The notes under the pieces are model-generated. The model made no database searches and was not told the DNA's origin. It saw only the letters and a program-made list of their open reading frames with translations. From assembly GCA_019843655.1 (NCBI GenBank), contig JACDQD010000012.1, forward strand, positions 186,001-250,000: a DNA stretch of 64,000 nt. The letters are read 5' to 3'. How positions within the stretch are numbered: position 1 is the first letter of the stretch; the number at the start of each line of letters is the position of its first letter. Shown piece by piece: positions 11,688 through 21,295 of this stretch. A program made the position numbers and the translations under genes. This DNA is from Lethocerus indicus. Lineage: Eukaryota > Arthropoda > Insecta > Hemiptera > Belostomatidae.

Positions 11688-11880
11688 TTATTTCTTTAAA
11701 TACAAATGATACACCGATAAAACGATGTACAAATGGTGATTCCTACATGCATACCGGCCTATTGACCTTACTACATATATATACTTAAATATTATGGTAC
11801 ATTGATCGTGAATATTTAACAATATTGTCGTGATAATCGGGAAAATATGCAATAAAAACCCGATAACTTAAGCTAGGCTG
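11688..11880 (-). repeat. Repeat family F, right inverted arm
   Basis: Reverse complement of the left arm. Its ATATTTAACAATATTGTCGT followed by GATAATCGGGAAAATATG is the uninterrupted form of the junction that is split by family A at 44860-45050. Confidence 0.75.
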
Positions 11881-12033
11881 GAAAGTATGGGAGACGCCGA
11901 GACGTAAGTAACGCGTTACTTACCGAGACCTATTACTTACAAATTACTTTATTTTCAATCAATATACAGAGAATAGTTGTCGCTAAACATCATACTAACA
12001 ATATAATGTATTTATATACGGTAGATTAATGTA

Positions 12034-12060
12034 AATTTTCTTTTTCTGTTTCAGGTACGT
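12034..12060 (+). promoter_or_regulatory. Candidate recursive splice site 1 (CAG|GTACGT)
   Basis: The pyrimidine tract TTTTCTTTTTCTGTTTCAG is followed without a gap by GTACGT, so one position can serve as 3' splice site and, after joining, as 5' splice site. The junction lies between 12054 and 12055. A second donor (GTATGT) begins at 12102, leaving a 47 nt segment that is open in two frames. The site may also be an ordinary short exon starting with GT. Confidence 0.4.
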
Positions 12061-12195
12061 ACTGCATTGTTACATAAACGACTTGCTGTTTCCGGGCTAT
12101 GGTATGTTCTGTTTTTTATTGACATTTTAACGCTCAATCATATATTAATTAGTTACGCGCGATATTTGTAATGAATACATTTAGTAGTTTAACAT

Positions 12196-12515
12196 ACCCG
12201 TTTTGTGGTCTGCGAGGGGTTGGATTACCGTAGATTTGTGGTGTTTCTGTCTCCTCTCGCCGGTTCGGTCTTTCGCCAGACCGCCGTTTCGGCTGCTCGC
12301 CATCTTCAGTAGTCACTGTTGGCACTTTGGATGTTTTTTGGACATCCTCACTGTACTGTCACTGTCACTTGTACTGCGGTGTTTTTCTGTTTTTTTCGAA
12401 AGTGACAGTGACTGACACAGCGCTACTGAAGATGGCGAGCGGCCGAAACCGGTCTGGCAAAAGACCAGACCAGCTGAGGGGAGACAGAAACACCACAAAC
12501 CTACGGAATACATTT
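12196..12515. mobile_element. Family A foldback, near complete
   Basis: The left terminus ACCCGTTTTGTGGTCTGCGA is followed by the full left arm. The centre is CACTTGTACTGCGGTG. The right arm runs through GCTACTGAAGATGGCGAGCG and GGTCTGGCAAAAGACC to CACAAACCTACGG, where it ends without the outer 40 bases. Confidence 0.85.
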
Positions 12516-12758
12516 ATTGTAATTCGCTTTCCCACTAATTTTCAATCCATGTAAACGCTTTTCCACTAATGTAAACGCTTACTAAATACGTGTTTTTGTC
12601 TTCTTTCGTCAATTATCTTATCCTTATTAATAACTATTCTATATATTATTACTGTATCGAAGTTTAAATCGTCCCCGGTCGTAATAAATAGTTTAAATTA
12701 ATAATAAAACAAGTATTAGTTATATTTGATTGCGGTCGCGTGAAAATTTTCGTTACCT
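12516..12758. other. No gene recognised; upstream of tRNA
   Basis: AT-rich flank of the tRNA gene with no other feature. Confidence 0.4.
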
Positions 12759-12830
12759 GGGGATGTAACTCAGTGGTAGAGTGTCTGCTTCGCATGCTGA
12801 AAGTCCTGGGTTCAAATCCCAGCATCTCCA
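12759..12830 (+). tRNA. tRNA-Ala (anticodon CGC)
   Basis: A full cloverleaf can be folded. The acceptor stem is GGGGATG with CATCTCC and contains the G3:U70 pair that marks alanine tRNAs. The D stem is ACTC/GAGT, the anticodon loop TTCGCAT (anticodon at 12791-12793), the T stem CTGGG/CCCAG, and the discriminator base A at 12830. The anticodon stem TCTGC/GCTGA has one T-T mismatch at its third pair. The internal promoter boxes TAACTCAGTGG and GGTTCAAATCC are in place. A TTTT at 12838-12841 and a T8 at 12844-12851 would end RNA polymerase III transcription. CCA is not encoded, as usual in eukaryotes. The mismatch leaves room for a recently inactivated copy, but the other stems pair throughout. 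Confidence 0.93.
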
Positions 12831-12837
12831 CAATCAA

Positions 12838-12851
12838 TTTTCATTTTTTTT
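12838..12851 (+). terminator. RNA polymerase III terminator of tRNA-Ala
   Basis: T4 begins 8 bases after the tRNA and is backed by a T8 run. Confidence 0.8.
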
Positions 12852-12870
12852 CTCGAAAATTTATATTTAT

Positions 12871-13127
12871 CCGGTAGGTTTTTGGTGTTTCTGTCTCCTC
12901 TCCGGCCGGTTCGGTCTCTCGCTAGACCGGTTTCGGCCGCTCGCCATCTTCAGTAGCGCTGTGTCAGTCACTTTTGGACTGTTGGCACCCTCACTGCGCC
13001 GTGTCACTGTCGCACTTGTAGACCGATTAAGACTTAACACAGCGCTACTGAAGATGGCGAGCGGCCGAAACCGGTCTAGCGAAAGACCGAACCGGCGAGA
13101 GGAGACAGAAACACCAAAAACCTACGG
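12871..13127. mobile_element. Family A foldback, compact perfect palindrome form
   Basis: The ends CCGGTAGGTTTTTGGTG and CACCAAAAACCTACGG mirror each other. Both arms keep the core, and the two halves meet after CACTTGTAGACCGATTAAGA. The plus-strand core at 13043-13081 is one of the best hammerhead-like copies: CGCTA, CTGAAGA, GGC/GCC hairpin, GAAA, CCGGTC, TAGCG. Confidence 0.85.
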
Positions 13128-13174
13128 TATTGTCGAAATCTTAAAAAAGAGCCTCGTTCTAATCATAATTTAAT

Positions 13175-13410
13175 CATACAAGTTATTACTTGACTTACAC
13201 GTTATAAAGCGCATATTTCAATAATATAAAGTGCTATAAATTTTTATTATATATTGAAAGGGATAAGGAATTGAATCGGTGAAATTCATCCCCAACTTCT
13301 GACTGTCTCTTCTACTTGGTTTAACTTAAATGATTCAATATTGATGGAATTGTGTAGGCAGCACGAAAATTTTCCTTTTTAAATTAGTTTTGAGCTCTTC
13401 AAATTGTTAA
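13175..13410 (-). repeat. Repeat family E, copy 2
   Basis: Reverse-complement match to 4376-4605 with several indels. It is again placed directly beside a family A element. Confidence 0.7.
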
Positions 13411-13679
13411 GCATTTAAGTTATCTCGAATTCGGGGCTTTCCAATTTGATTTCCTTTTTTTTCTAAATTCCCCGAAATGTAATTTCGGATTGACGCGTTT
13501 CGATTAAGCGGCTGTGGGCTTTATTGTGCCGGTTGAGGGTCGGCCACTCGAGAACGTTTACTTTAACACTAATTACGAACTCGAACGGAATCCCGGCTGG
13601 AAATCCAAACACTATTAAAACCCGAAAAGGGAACCGCCGCTGCGATTTTTGGAAAATTTTTTCTTCTATATCTATTAAC
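13411..13679. other. No gene recognised
   Basis: Non-coding unique sequence. Confidence 0.4.
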
Positions 13680-13830
13680 GCTGGGATGATCCGCGAAGAC
13701 ATCCAACATCCAGTGATCCGGAGATTCCAATCCGAAGTCCTTCGTACCGAAACTTAATGCTTCCTCCTGGTATTTCTCCAACCAGAAATACTTCGCCGCG
13801 ACCTCAGCATACCAACAATTGGCCAAAGTC
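13680..13830 (+). mobile_element. Jockey-like retrotransposon 3' fragment
   Basis: GAGATTCCAATCCGAAGTCC encodes IRRFQSEVLRT, corresponding to the thumb motif IQRFQSKVLRT seen in other fragments here. The following sequence is degenerate. Confidence 0.55.
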
Positions 13831-13951
13831 GCCAAATTTCCTTAGACTCTAACGTGAAGAAGGACCCGGTTAAGGGATACGAAACGTCGTAGGCGGTGCC
13901 CAAATTAAGGGAAAAATCCCTCCCGGTGTGCGTAAAATTAGCTAATAGCTT

Positions 13952-14345
13952 AGATTTCGTGTGTCTCCTCTCGCCGGTTTGGTCTCTCGCTAGACCGGTT
14001 TCGGCCGCTCGCCATCTCCAGTAGGCGGTGTTAGTCACTTTCGGCACTTTGGATGTTTTTCGTGGGCATCCTCACTGCACTGTTATTGTGTTTTGGGGGA
14101 TTTCGTTTGTCTTGTTTGAGTTTTGGGGTGGGTGGGGGTGGAATTTTTGTAAATCGATTTGCGAGTCTGCGAGTACAGTACAAGTGACAGTGACACAGTG
14201 CAGTGAGGATGCCCCCGAAAAACATCCAAAGTGACTAACACTGCGCTACTGAAGATGGCGAGCGGCCGAAACCGGTCTAGCAAACGACGGAAACAGAGGA
14301 AATCCAGGAAAAACATTATTTTTACAAAATTCTGAACCTACGTCT
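13952..14345. mobile_element. Family A foldback with internal insertion
   Basis: The left arm starts at TAGATTTCGTGTGTCTCC. The centre is extended by about 100 bases including GTGGGTGGGGGTGG. The right arm has a full core at 14246-14283. The flank AAACATTATTTTTACAAA after the right arm resembles the flank at 55750, so the repeat may extend beyond the arms. Confidence 0.75.
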
Positions 14346-14929
14346 TGTACTTTTGTCTCTGTCGGGTTGTGGGCCAAAAAGTGAGGTCTTTTCATTCATA
14401 ATGTTATTTTTTTTGTGCTTGAAAATCTCCATACTCTCTATTAGATCCATCTGTTTGCCATTTTTTGCCTGTGTCTATTAGTTTTAAGGATTCTAAAGAC
14501 ACCCGGGCGTACTTCTTCGTCCCCTCGGATTTCAAACAATATTTTCTCTATCGGGGTGGGTTTTTTTTTCAACCCCCGCAGCTTGTTCACCCCCATTACC
14601 TGGGCCGGGGACGAAGGCGGGCGAGTAATTTGTTGGGCGGCCCAACACAACTTATATAAGATATCGACCCGCGAAGTTGGGGCACGAAGTTTCTATTGGA
14701 GTTGGCAAATTGTTGGCGCGCCCTTCCAAAACCCCCTGCCCGGGTCAACAAGTTTGTGTGGCCGCTAAAAGGTGTCCCTGACAAACCTGGTCGCCTATTG
14801 AAAAAAAAAAAATCTGTTTGTTATTCCCTTCCCCCACCAAATTATATTAATCAGAGTTTCCAGATCTTCGTGACGCTTTTTTGCATTTATTGGTATAGTC
14901 ACAACTACAATTTTTTTAGATTGTATCTA
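14346..14929. other. No gene recognised
   Basis: Several overlapping short open frames without any family resemblance. Confidence 0.4.
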
Positions 14930-15692
14930 GTGACAGTGCTCCAACTCTGACTCGGTGAACTCTTGAAGGAGAAGCCACCCCAATGATGGTACTCCCGCTC
15001 CTCCTGCCCTTACTGTCGGGTCGTAAGGAAATCGCGAATTGTCGAATTAAGGGATTGGAATGAAGGGATAGTTTGGAACGGAAGGATTTATACCGTGATG
15101 CCGCTGATTCTCGAACGAACGGGACTTTTAGGTCATTGCGGATTATTCCGTTAGAGACATACGGTGGGGCGTTGGTAATTTTTCGAAGGATTATGGATTG
15201 CAAGGATTGGAGTCTATAAGAGTTACAGGGCTCGGTGGATCCCCACAGTTCGATTCCGTAGGCCCAGATAGGTTGTAAATTAATAATTTGTTCGAGAGTG
15301 ATAGTAGTAATTTGTAGCGTCGTTTCGTTTCTGTACGTTTCAGTCTTGTATGTCGGTTCCATGTCAGTCTTCTGTCTAAGAGTAGTCCCAGGTACCGCAC
15401 TCGATTTTCAATAGGAAGTTGGGACCGGTTCAGGGGAAAACGGGGAGGACAAGTTGCTCTTCTCAAAGTAAAAGTAACGTGAAAAATTTTGGCAATTGAA
15501 CTTAATCCTCCATTTCCCGGACCGGCTATCTACGAGTGAGAGGTGTTTTTGCAGGGAATGCGATGCTGAGCAAGGATCTGAGTTTTTTAGAGCTTTGTCG
15601 TCTGCACAGGAAGCGAGGAAGGTTCGTGATGTTGTGGGAATAATATCGGCAGGACTCCCCCCCCCCCCTAGCTGTTCCGGGATTTTTCCCAT
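14930..15692 (-). pseudogene. Jockey-like reverse transcriptase remnant with CADD box
   Basis: On the minus strand the order of blocks is that of a jockey-clade ORF2. ADIIPTTSRTFLASCADD comes first, with the catalytic box encoded at 15597-15608 (C replaces the usual F/Y). Next comes ASHSLQKHLSLVDSRSGKWR, then NRVRYLGLLLDRRLTWNRHT, then LQPIWAYGIELWGSTE and APPYVSNGIIRNDLKVP. The first, middle and last blocks sit in different frames, so at least two frameshifts are present. The last block ends near 14930 after a C-terminal tail. It is less truncated at its 3' coding end than the other copies. Confidence 0.85.
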
Positions 15693-17202
15693 ATTTGGAA
15701 ACCGCCCTGGAGTGGGCTCAATTGAAAGTAAGCGTTGTCCCCTTCAGACGTTTCGCAACTCTCACCGGTACCGTCATCAGGTTCCGACTGAAGAGCGAGT
15801 CAACATGGGAGGAGTTAAGGTGACGCTAATATTTCTGATAATCCTGTTGTTAATTGTCATTTTCTCTGGACAGGATTTGTGTCATTTCAAAGTCTATTAC
15901 CAATAAAAACCGGACCGGAAACAGGGTTCACCAAACCCCCCGTTACAGTTTTATAAATTATCGTCTCGAGTACTTGAAACCCGACTATAGTTTCAAGTGT
16001 ATCGCCCACTTTTATTTCCTCGGCTCAATTTAAGTTTCCTCCGACTGAAAACTCCGGCGTCCACTTGTGAGAATGAACTGTCTCCCATTTTTCATCCCTC
16101 CTTCCCCTTGTGAGAAGCTCTCGTATACCTTTCTTCCCGGTTCCCCAAATGCGGTTTTCCTGTCTCCCTCTCTATCCCTCTCCCTCTCTCGCTTTCCTGT
16201 CTAAGTGGAAGTTTCCGGTATGACAAAGGACGACGTGGAGAACTCCCGACAATCCAATTTAATTCCATATTCCCGTTCGGCGATGACTCGCAGAAGAGAC
16301 GGCGCCTGTTCTCCATTGTATTCTCCATTTAGCGACTTTGGGGGAGGAGTAAAGGATAAAAGGATAAAGTTTTAATCGGTAGTTAGAATTTTAAATGAAA
16401 ATTTCCCATCAGTAGTCGCGATCAAACCTCACGCAAGGTGAGAACTGTTACTAACTTTGGGACTGGATTTTAATACTAAAAAACTCTAAAATATTAAACC
16501 GACTGTGTAAAGTGTCTCTTACACTATAATACAGGATGAAAGAATCTAATAGTTTTACGGTTTTTTTTTTGGTCGTTGGTCCCTGTTGGGTCTTGGTAAA
16601 ATATCGATGGCTAAATATACCTTACTGTTCAATGTATTTTACATTAAAAATTATAATATTTAATTATCACCCCACTTTACCTGGTAAGTTGGCATATCGG
16701 GTCGAAAATAGAAAGCCACTTCGTTGCAGCTAATCTGGGTCGTTTTCGACTTAGAATAGTCAAAGTTCAACTTTAATTGAGGCAGAACTTATGTCCCAAC
16801 TTCCTCCAGTCCACTACTACTACTAAACTCTCTATCCTGTTGGTAAAACTTTTTTTAAAACTTTTGATAAAAGCTGGTCTGTGGCGGGGTGAAAGGGATA
16901 GGGGTAAATCGTGGAAATATTATAATTAAATGAACCAAAAAAAAATTGGTTTCAACTCGAATTTTCCCCCCGTTGCATGGCGGTGATGACAGCTATCGGC
17001 TAAAAGTGAATTAACGTACGAAATTCAATTAGGGGACCAAAGCTTTTAAAACAATTTTCTACAATGTTTTTTTATAAAATGATTTTTTTTTCCTTATTTT
17101 ATTCGCTAATGCTTCCAGCAGGCCGTCATGTTATATGAAAACAGGAAATATTTGAGTTTTGTCCTGAAATTGGCGCTTCGCAATTTATTTATCAGTTTCG
17201 AA
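15693..17202. other. No gene recognised
   Basis: A long stretch of mostly unique non-coding DNA. An open frame at 16092-16328 on the minus strand is low-complexity and unrecognised. Confidence 0.45.
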
Positions 17203-17485
17203 TACCTGTTTTGTGGTCTGCGAGCGATTTCGTCTGTTTCTGTCTCCTCTCGCCGGTTTCGATCTTTTTCTAGACCGGTTTCGTCCGATCGCCGTCTTCA
17301 GTAGCGGTGTTGGTCACTGTTGGCACTTTGGATGTTTTTTTTGGGGTCATCCTCACTGCACTGTCACTGTCACTTGTACTCCGATTAAGACTTGACGCAG
17401 CTACTGAAGATGGCGAGCGGCCAAAACCGGTCTGGAAAAAGACGGAACCGTCGAGAGGAGACAGAAACAGGCGAAATCCGTCGGG
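17203..17485. mobile_element. Family A foldback, near complete
   Basis: The left terminus ACCTGTTTTGTGGTCTGCGA is present at about 17205. In the right arm the core has mutated to GCGGCCAAAACC, losing the GAAA word, and TGGA replaces TAGC. This makes it a useful natural defective copy. Confidence 0.85.
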
Positions 17486-18579
17486 ATTTATTTTAGTCCA
17501 AGTAACACGCATGTAATACATACTTGAAGTTCGCAGATGGTCCTAATCCGATCGTCCGACATTAGGGCTACTCGAACTTCAATAGAGCTTATTGTAATTG
17601 TACAGTCGTGACGATAAAAGAGTGAGAAAATAAAATTTGTCTTGATCAGATTGAACGTCCGTCTATGTTGTGCGGAAGTGCGCGTACGATGCTCACCGGG
17701 ATACCCACAACAAGGGATGATGGGGGGGGACACACTTCCGGAAGTGAGGAGGACACGCTAAGTCCCCCAATAAGTGACTTCGGGAGGACTTCGTGAGTGT
17801 TTTTGGGGGGGTGAAACCGCCGCGTTCTCGGTTAAGGGGGACCACTTAACGGTAATCCTTTGTGGTACCCGTTTCCAGGGTAACCAGTGTACCGAATCCC
17901 CCTCCCCCTTCAATTTTCATATAGGGACGATTCCACTTTTCTCTACCCGCTTTACGCATTACAAAGCCGATGGGATGTCTCCCCAACTTAAAATTGAGCT
18001 CTAGGAATGATTGGGGGGGGGTGGTACCACAAAGTAGGACTTCGACCTAAGTCCATGAGAGATCACGCAGTCACTTCAAAAGTTGTCATCGTCTGGATCT
18101 ATCGACATTTTTTTACTTTTTTATTGTCACAACTTTATATGACATTAATGTTTAAGCGACATTGATGTTCGAGCATCACTGACAACTAATGGATTGAGGA
18201 AAAACCCACTGGCTTTCCCCTTTTTTTCTGATTTTCTATCAATTTTTTTCCTACACATTTAGATCACGTGACCACATCCTTTTCGGCCGTCTGCAAAGTA
18301 ACGTTCGGCATGTCGGAAAGAGTTGTTTAAAAAATTAAACTATAGCCTTACTCAAAAATCTTACTTTGATTAGTAATCGTAATCTTCTTTTTTTTCTGCC
18401 CAATGCGGTTTCATGGGCGGTAAATTGGACGGGGGTCTTGAGGTCCTCAAAGTGTACAACTTTTTTTATAAACCTCGGCTGCATGTGATGAATACTCGGA
18501 GTGCATCACAGTCCGACCGCATCCTGACCAAACTGCGGTTTCTAAAGAGAGTTTATTTGGTCTCAACACCGGTTGCATT

Positions 18580-18584
<5 letters not shown>
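17486..18584. other. No gene recognised; trace of repeat family H
   Basis: A short match to family H (GCTTATTGTAATTGTACAGT, then CGTGACGATAAA) lies at about 17588-17620. The rest is unique. Confidence 0.45.

Positions 18585-18617
<33 letters not shown>
18585..18617. repeat. (TA)n microsatellite
   Basis: About 16 TA units after a T run. Confidence 0.95.
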
Positions 18618-18622
<5 letters not shown>

Positions 18623-18879
18623 GGTTACACCCCGCTTCAAAATAAATTCCAAAGTCCTCTCGGCATAATAATGTCCACAAACGCAGTTTTTGATCTGCAT
18701 TAAGATAAAGCGTTTTTTCGAAGAGCCCTTAAATACTAGAAAAACCAATCATTTTCTAAACGCCCTGGGAGTAGTAATAGTTTTTGAATGTGCCTACCGA
18801 TTGAATCGAGATCAACATCGTAAACTCGAAATATAAATTTTGTGTAGGGCAATTTGGTTTAAGTTTTTTTCTCTTTTAT

Positions 18880-19350
18880 TTTTTATACGATCTGTTGAGT
18901 GTATGTTTCTCACCTGAATGACTCGATAAAAAGAGGCCGTCCAATTACGGCACTTTTCACAATGCACGGAATAGTTTTTTCGGCTTCGGACCGAGTAGAT
19001 CTCTAGGGTCAGCGGCGTTTAAGCCCTGGATTGGAACTTCGGGAACCGGGATTTTGCGACTTCGCCGACTGTCGGGGTATGTTGAGGTCATCGTGGATTG
19101 TGCGGTTTGAAACATACCCAGGGGGGGGGAGCATTAAGGACGATAAGAAGGACTTTTGACTGGAATCTCTGGATGCGGGCGATGTTGGATTTCTCGGCGG
19201 AACCCCATAGCTCTATTCCGTAAGTCCATGTCGGTTTTAAAATGGATTTGTATATTGTAAGTTTGTTGTCTACTGTCAGTTTTGATGTCTTTTTCAAAAG
19301 GTGTCTCAGCAGTACAAATTTGCGGTTGAAGTCTGTTCTTTTGAGTCGTG
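18880..19350 (-). mobile_element. Jockey-like retrotransposon 3' end
   Basis: The minus strand encodes LTIYKSILKPTWTYGIELWG, then AEKSNIARIQRFQSKVLL and VLNAPP, between 19297 and 19120. This is the reverse transcriptase thumb and C-terminal region. The remaining DNA down to 18880 matches the 3' untranslated region of the other copies (AAGAGGCCGTCCAATTACGG). Confidence 0.8.
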
Positions 19351-19394
19351 TATGGGGCGAAAAAAAATAAACAAAAAATCGTGCAACTAAGGGT

Positions 19395-19610
19395 TAATTA
19401 GTTGTGTCAACCCCCACTATGCGATCCTCGTATGCTCTATGTCGTATGTCCATGTATCGCTTTGTATATTGTCAGTTTGTTACTTAAGGTCAATTTCGAT
19501 GTCCGTTTTAGTGACGGCCTTAAGGGTACAAATTTTCCGTTTAAGTCGATTCTTTTGAGTCGGTTATGGGAGATCGGTGACAATCTACGACACTAAATCT
19601 TTATATAAAA
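19395..19610 (-). mobile_element. Jockey-like fragment including a 5' junction
   Basis: The minus strand matches the start of the 58546-59364 insertion and also about 35 bases of its upstream flank (TTTATATAAAGATTTAGTGT). The original insertion junction was therefore copied together with host DNA. Confidence 0.65.
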
Positions 19611-19779
19611 CCCTTATATAAATGATAATGATAGGATTAATGCAGCCTCGACTAAGTCCCCCGATATTCAACTTGTAACAGGGGCCGCTATTACACTAAT
19701 CAGAGAGGAATATCTGGGCAATAAACATTCCGCTGCCATTTGAAAGTTCGAAGCGTTGGAATAAGAAGACCTATTTGCT

Positions 19780-19992
19780 GAAATATCATTAAGGACGGTA
19801 AGAAGGACTTTTGACTGGAATCTCTGGATGAGAGCGATGTGGATGTCTCGGTGGAACCCCATAGCTCTATACCGTGTCGGTTTTAATATGGATTTGTATA
19901 TTGTCCGTTTGTTGGTTTTGATGTCCTTTTCAGAAGAGGTCTCAGGAGTTCGAATTTACGGTTTAGATCTGTTCTTTTCAGTCGCGTATGGG
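19780..19992 (-). mobile_element. Jockey-like retrotransposon fragment
   Basis: The minus strand carries HTRLKRTDLNRKFELLRPLL near 19990-19930 and ALIQRFQSKVLLTVLND near 19845-19795. The middle is partly deleted. Confidence 0.75.
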
Positions 19993-20340
19993 CGTTTGGT
20001 TTAAGTATCTTGTTTTTTCCCCGCCTTCCTCTCGGGGTGGAACAGAGACTCGTCGGCGAGGAATTCCCTCGGCGAAAGAACAAACAGTTTTGTTGTTGTT
20101 GTTGTCGTTGTTTGAGATCGTATCCTGTAGATTCCGACTCGTCTTCGCGACCAGCGGGCCGTCGATGGAATAAAAGGAAACGGAGAAAACATCTCGGCGT
20201 AGTTGAAAAGCGATCAGGCCCTTCAGATAATCTCCGCCGTGTTTTTCGCGTCCACGAACTGAGAGTCGGGGCACGTACGTGACGTGCGTGACGTCCCACG
20301 CCGGCCAATTATAGACCGCCAAAGTCATAGCTCACCGATA
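19993..20340. other. GC-rich stretch with CRE-like words
   Basis: Open on both strands over about 300 bases, with a (GTT)n/(CAA)n run at 20090-20112 and a cluster of TGACGT words at 20275-20296 followed by CCAAT at 20305-20309. No protein family is recognised, and I do not call a gene or promoter. Confidence 0.3.
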
Positions 20341-20488
20341 ACCAGCAGGGCTTAATAAGTCTTAAGACCCGAACGCACAACGTGTGTTCCACATTTGTCA
20401 CGCCCAATCCACATTCAGTCTCTCTAGGGTGGTTGGAGCGAACTTCTTTTCACGTCCCAATCCGCACACAAAAAAAAAAAAATAAATA

Positions 20489-20656
20489 CAGGGTGCCCCA
20501 AAATTAACGCAAGATTTGAATTTGCCAGCCGATAGTTTAGGGCAAGTACAAATGGAGCGTTACACGATAGAACAACGTGTTTTTATTGTGGAAAAATATT
20601 TTTAAAAAAATGAAAGTTTGGCAGACTCAAATCTTGCGTTAATTTTGGACACCCTG
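20489..20656 (+). mobile_element. 168 bp miniature Tc1/mariner-like element keeping a transposase start
   Basis: The inverted ends CAGGGTGCCCCAAAATTAAC and, from the other side, CAGGGTGTCCAAAATTAACG are continued inward by GCAAGATTTGA. TA flanks both sides (20487-20488 and 20657-20658). Between the ends an ATG at 20552 opens MERYTIEQRVFIVEKYF and a stop, ending at 20605. MERYT.EQRVFIV is the typical beginning of helix-turn-helix transposase proteins of the DUF4817 type found in insect genomes. The rest of the gene has been deleted. Confidence 0.85.
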
Positions 20657-21241
20657 TAGTTGCCAGCCTTAATTTATTTATGTTTTCTATAGAAAATTAT
20701 CTGTTATAATGTTGCCGCGTGTAATGAAACTCCTAGTGGACTCATTCTGGAACAAGTTAAAAGTATTACAAGGTCGGAACTTTATCATAATATGAAAGTT
20801 GTATTGATGGCCTAGGGGTGTAGCTGCAGCAATGGTGTTCAAATTCCTAATCAGTTTACAGACACCTGACAAAGTCACAATTTTTGTAATCTACCCTGTA
20901 TGTAATTGAACTTAATATTAACACCGTAGGATATTATGTTTTGCTTTCAATGCTGTTCGGCGACTGGTTCTTTGAAGTTCCTAATTCCTGAAATTCCTTG
21001 CTAATATTCTCTATACTTCGTCTTGAGGGGGGGGGGAGTTGAAAATTGAAATTAAAAGTAATAATTTTTTATCGTTATTTTTTATTTGCCGACGGCGGGG
21101 GCGGGGGTTGGAAATGTCCCGGTTTTATGGCTAAAAATTCATACCCGGTCACTAAAAATTGTCTCCGTCCCGTTTTATTCACGAAACGCTTTTAACGGTT
21201 TTGCCGGTTCGTCCGGCCACAATTGAGCGCAAATCATCGCC
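20657..21241. other. No gene recognised
   Basis: Unique non-coding DNA with a G run at 21027-21036. Confidence 0.4.
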
Positions 21242-21243
21242 TA

Positions 21244-21292
<49 letters not shown>
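21242..21292. repeat. (TA)n microsatellite
   Basis: About 25 TA units, with one G interruption near its start. Confidence 0.95.

Positions 21293-21295
<3 letters not shown>

Noticed and set aside
16681..16700. CTTTACCTG|GTAAGTTGG as a fourth recursive splice site
   Set aside because: There is no AG before the GT on either strand in a pyrimidine-tract context.
19883..20328. Two overlapping minus-strand frames of 141 and 116 codons with a Gln/Asn run
   Set aside because: The lower part is a retrotransposon thumb read through; the upper part owes its openness to GC content and a (CAA)n run. No domain is recognised.
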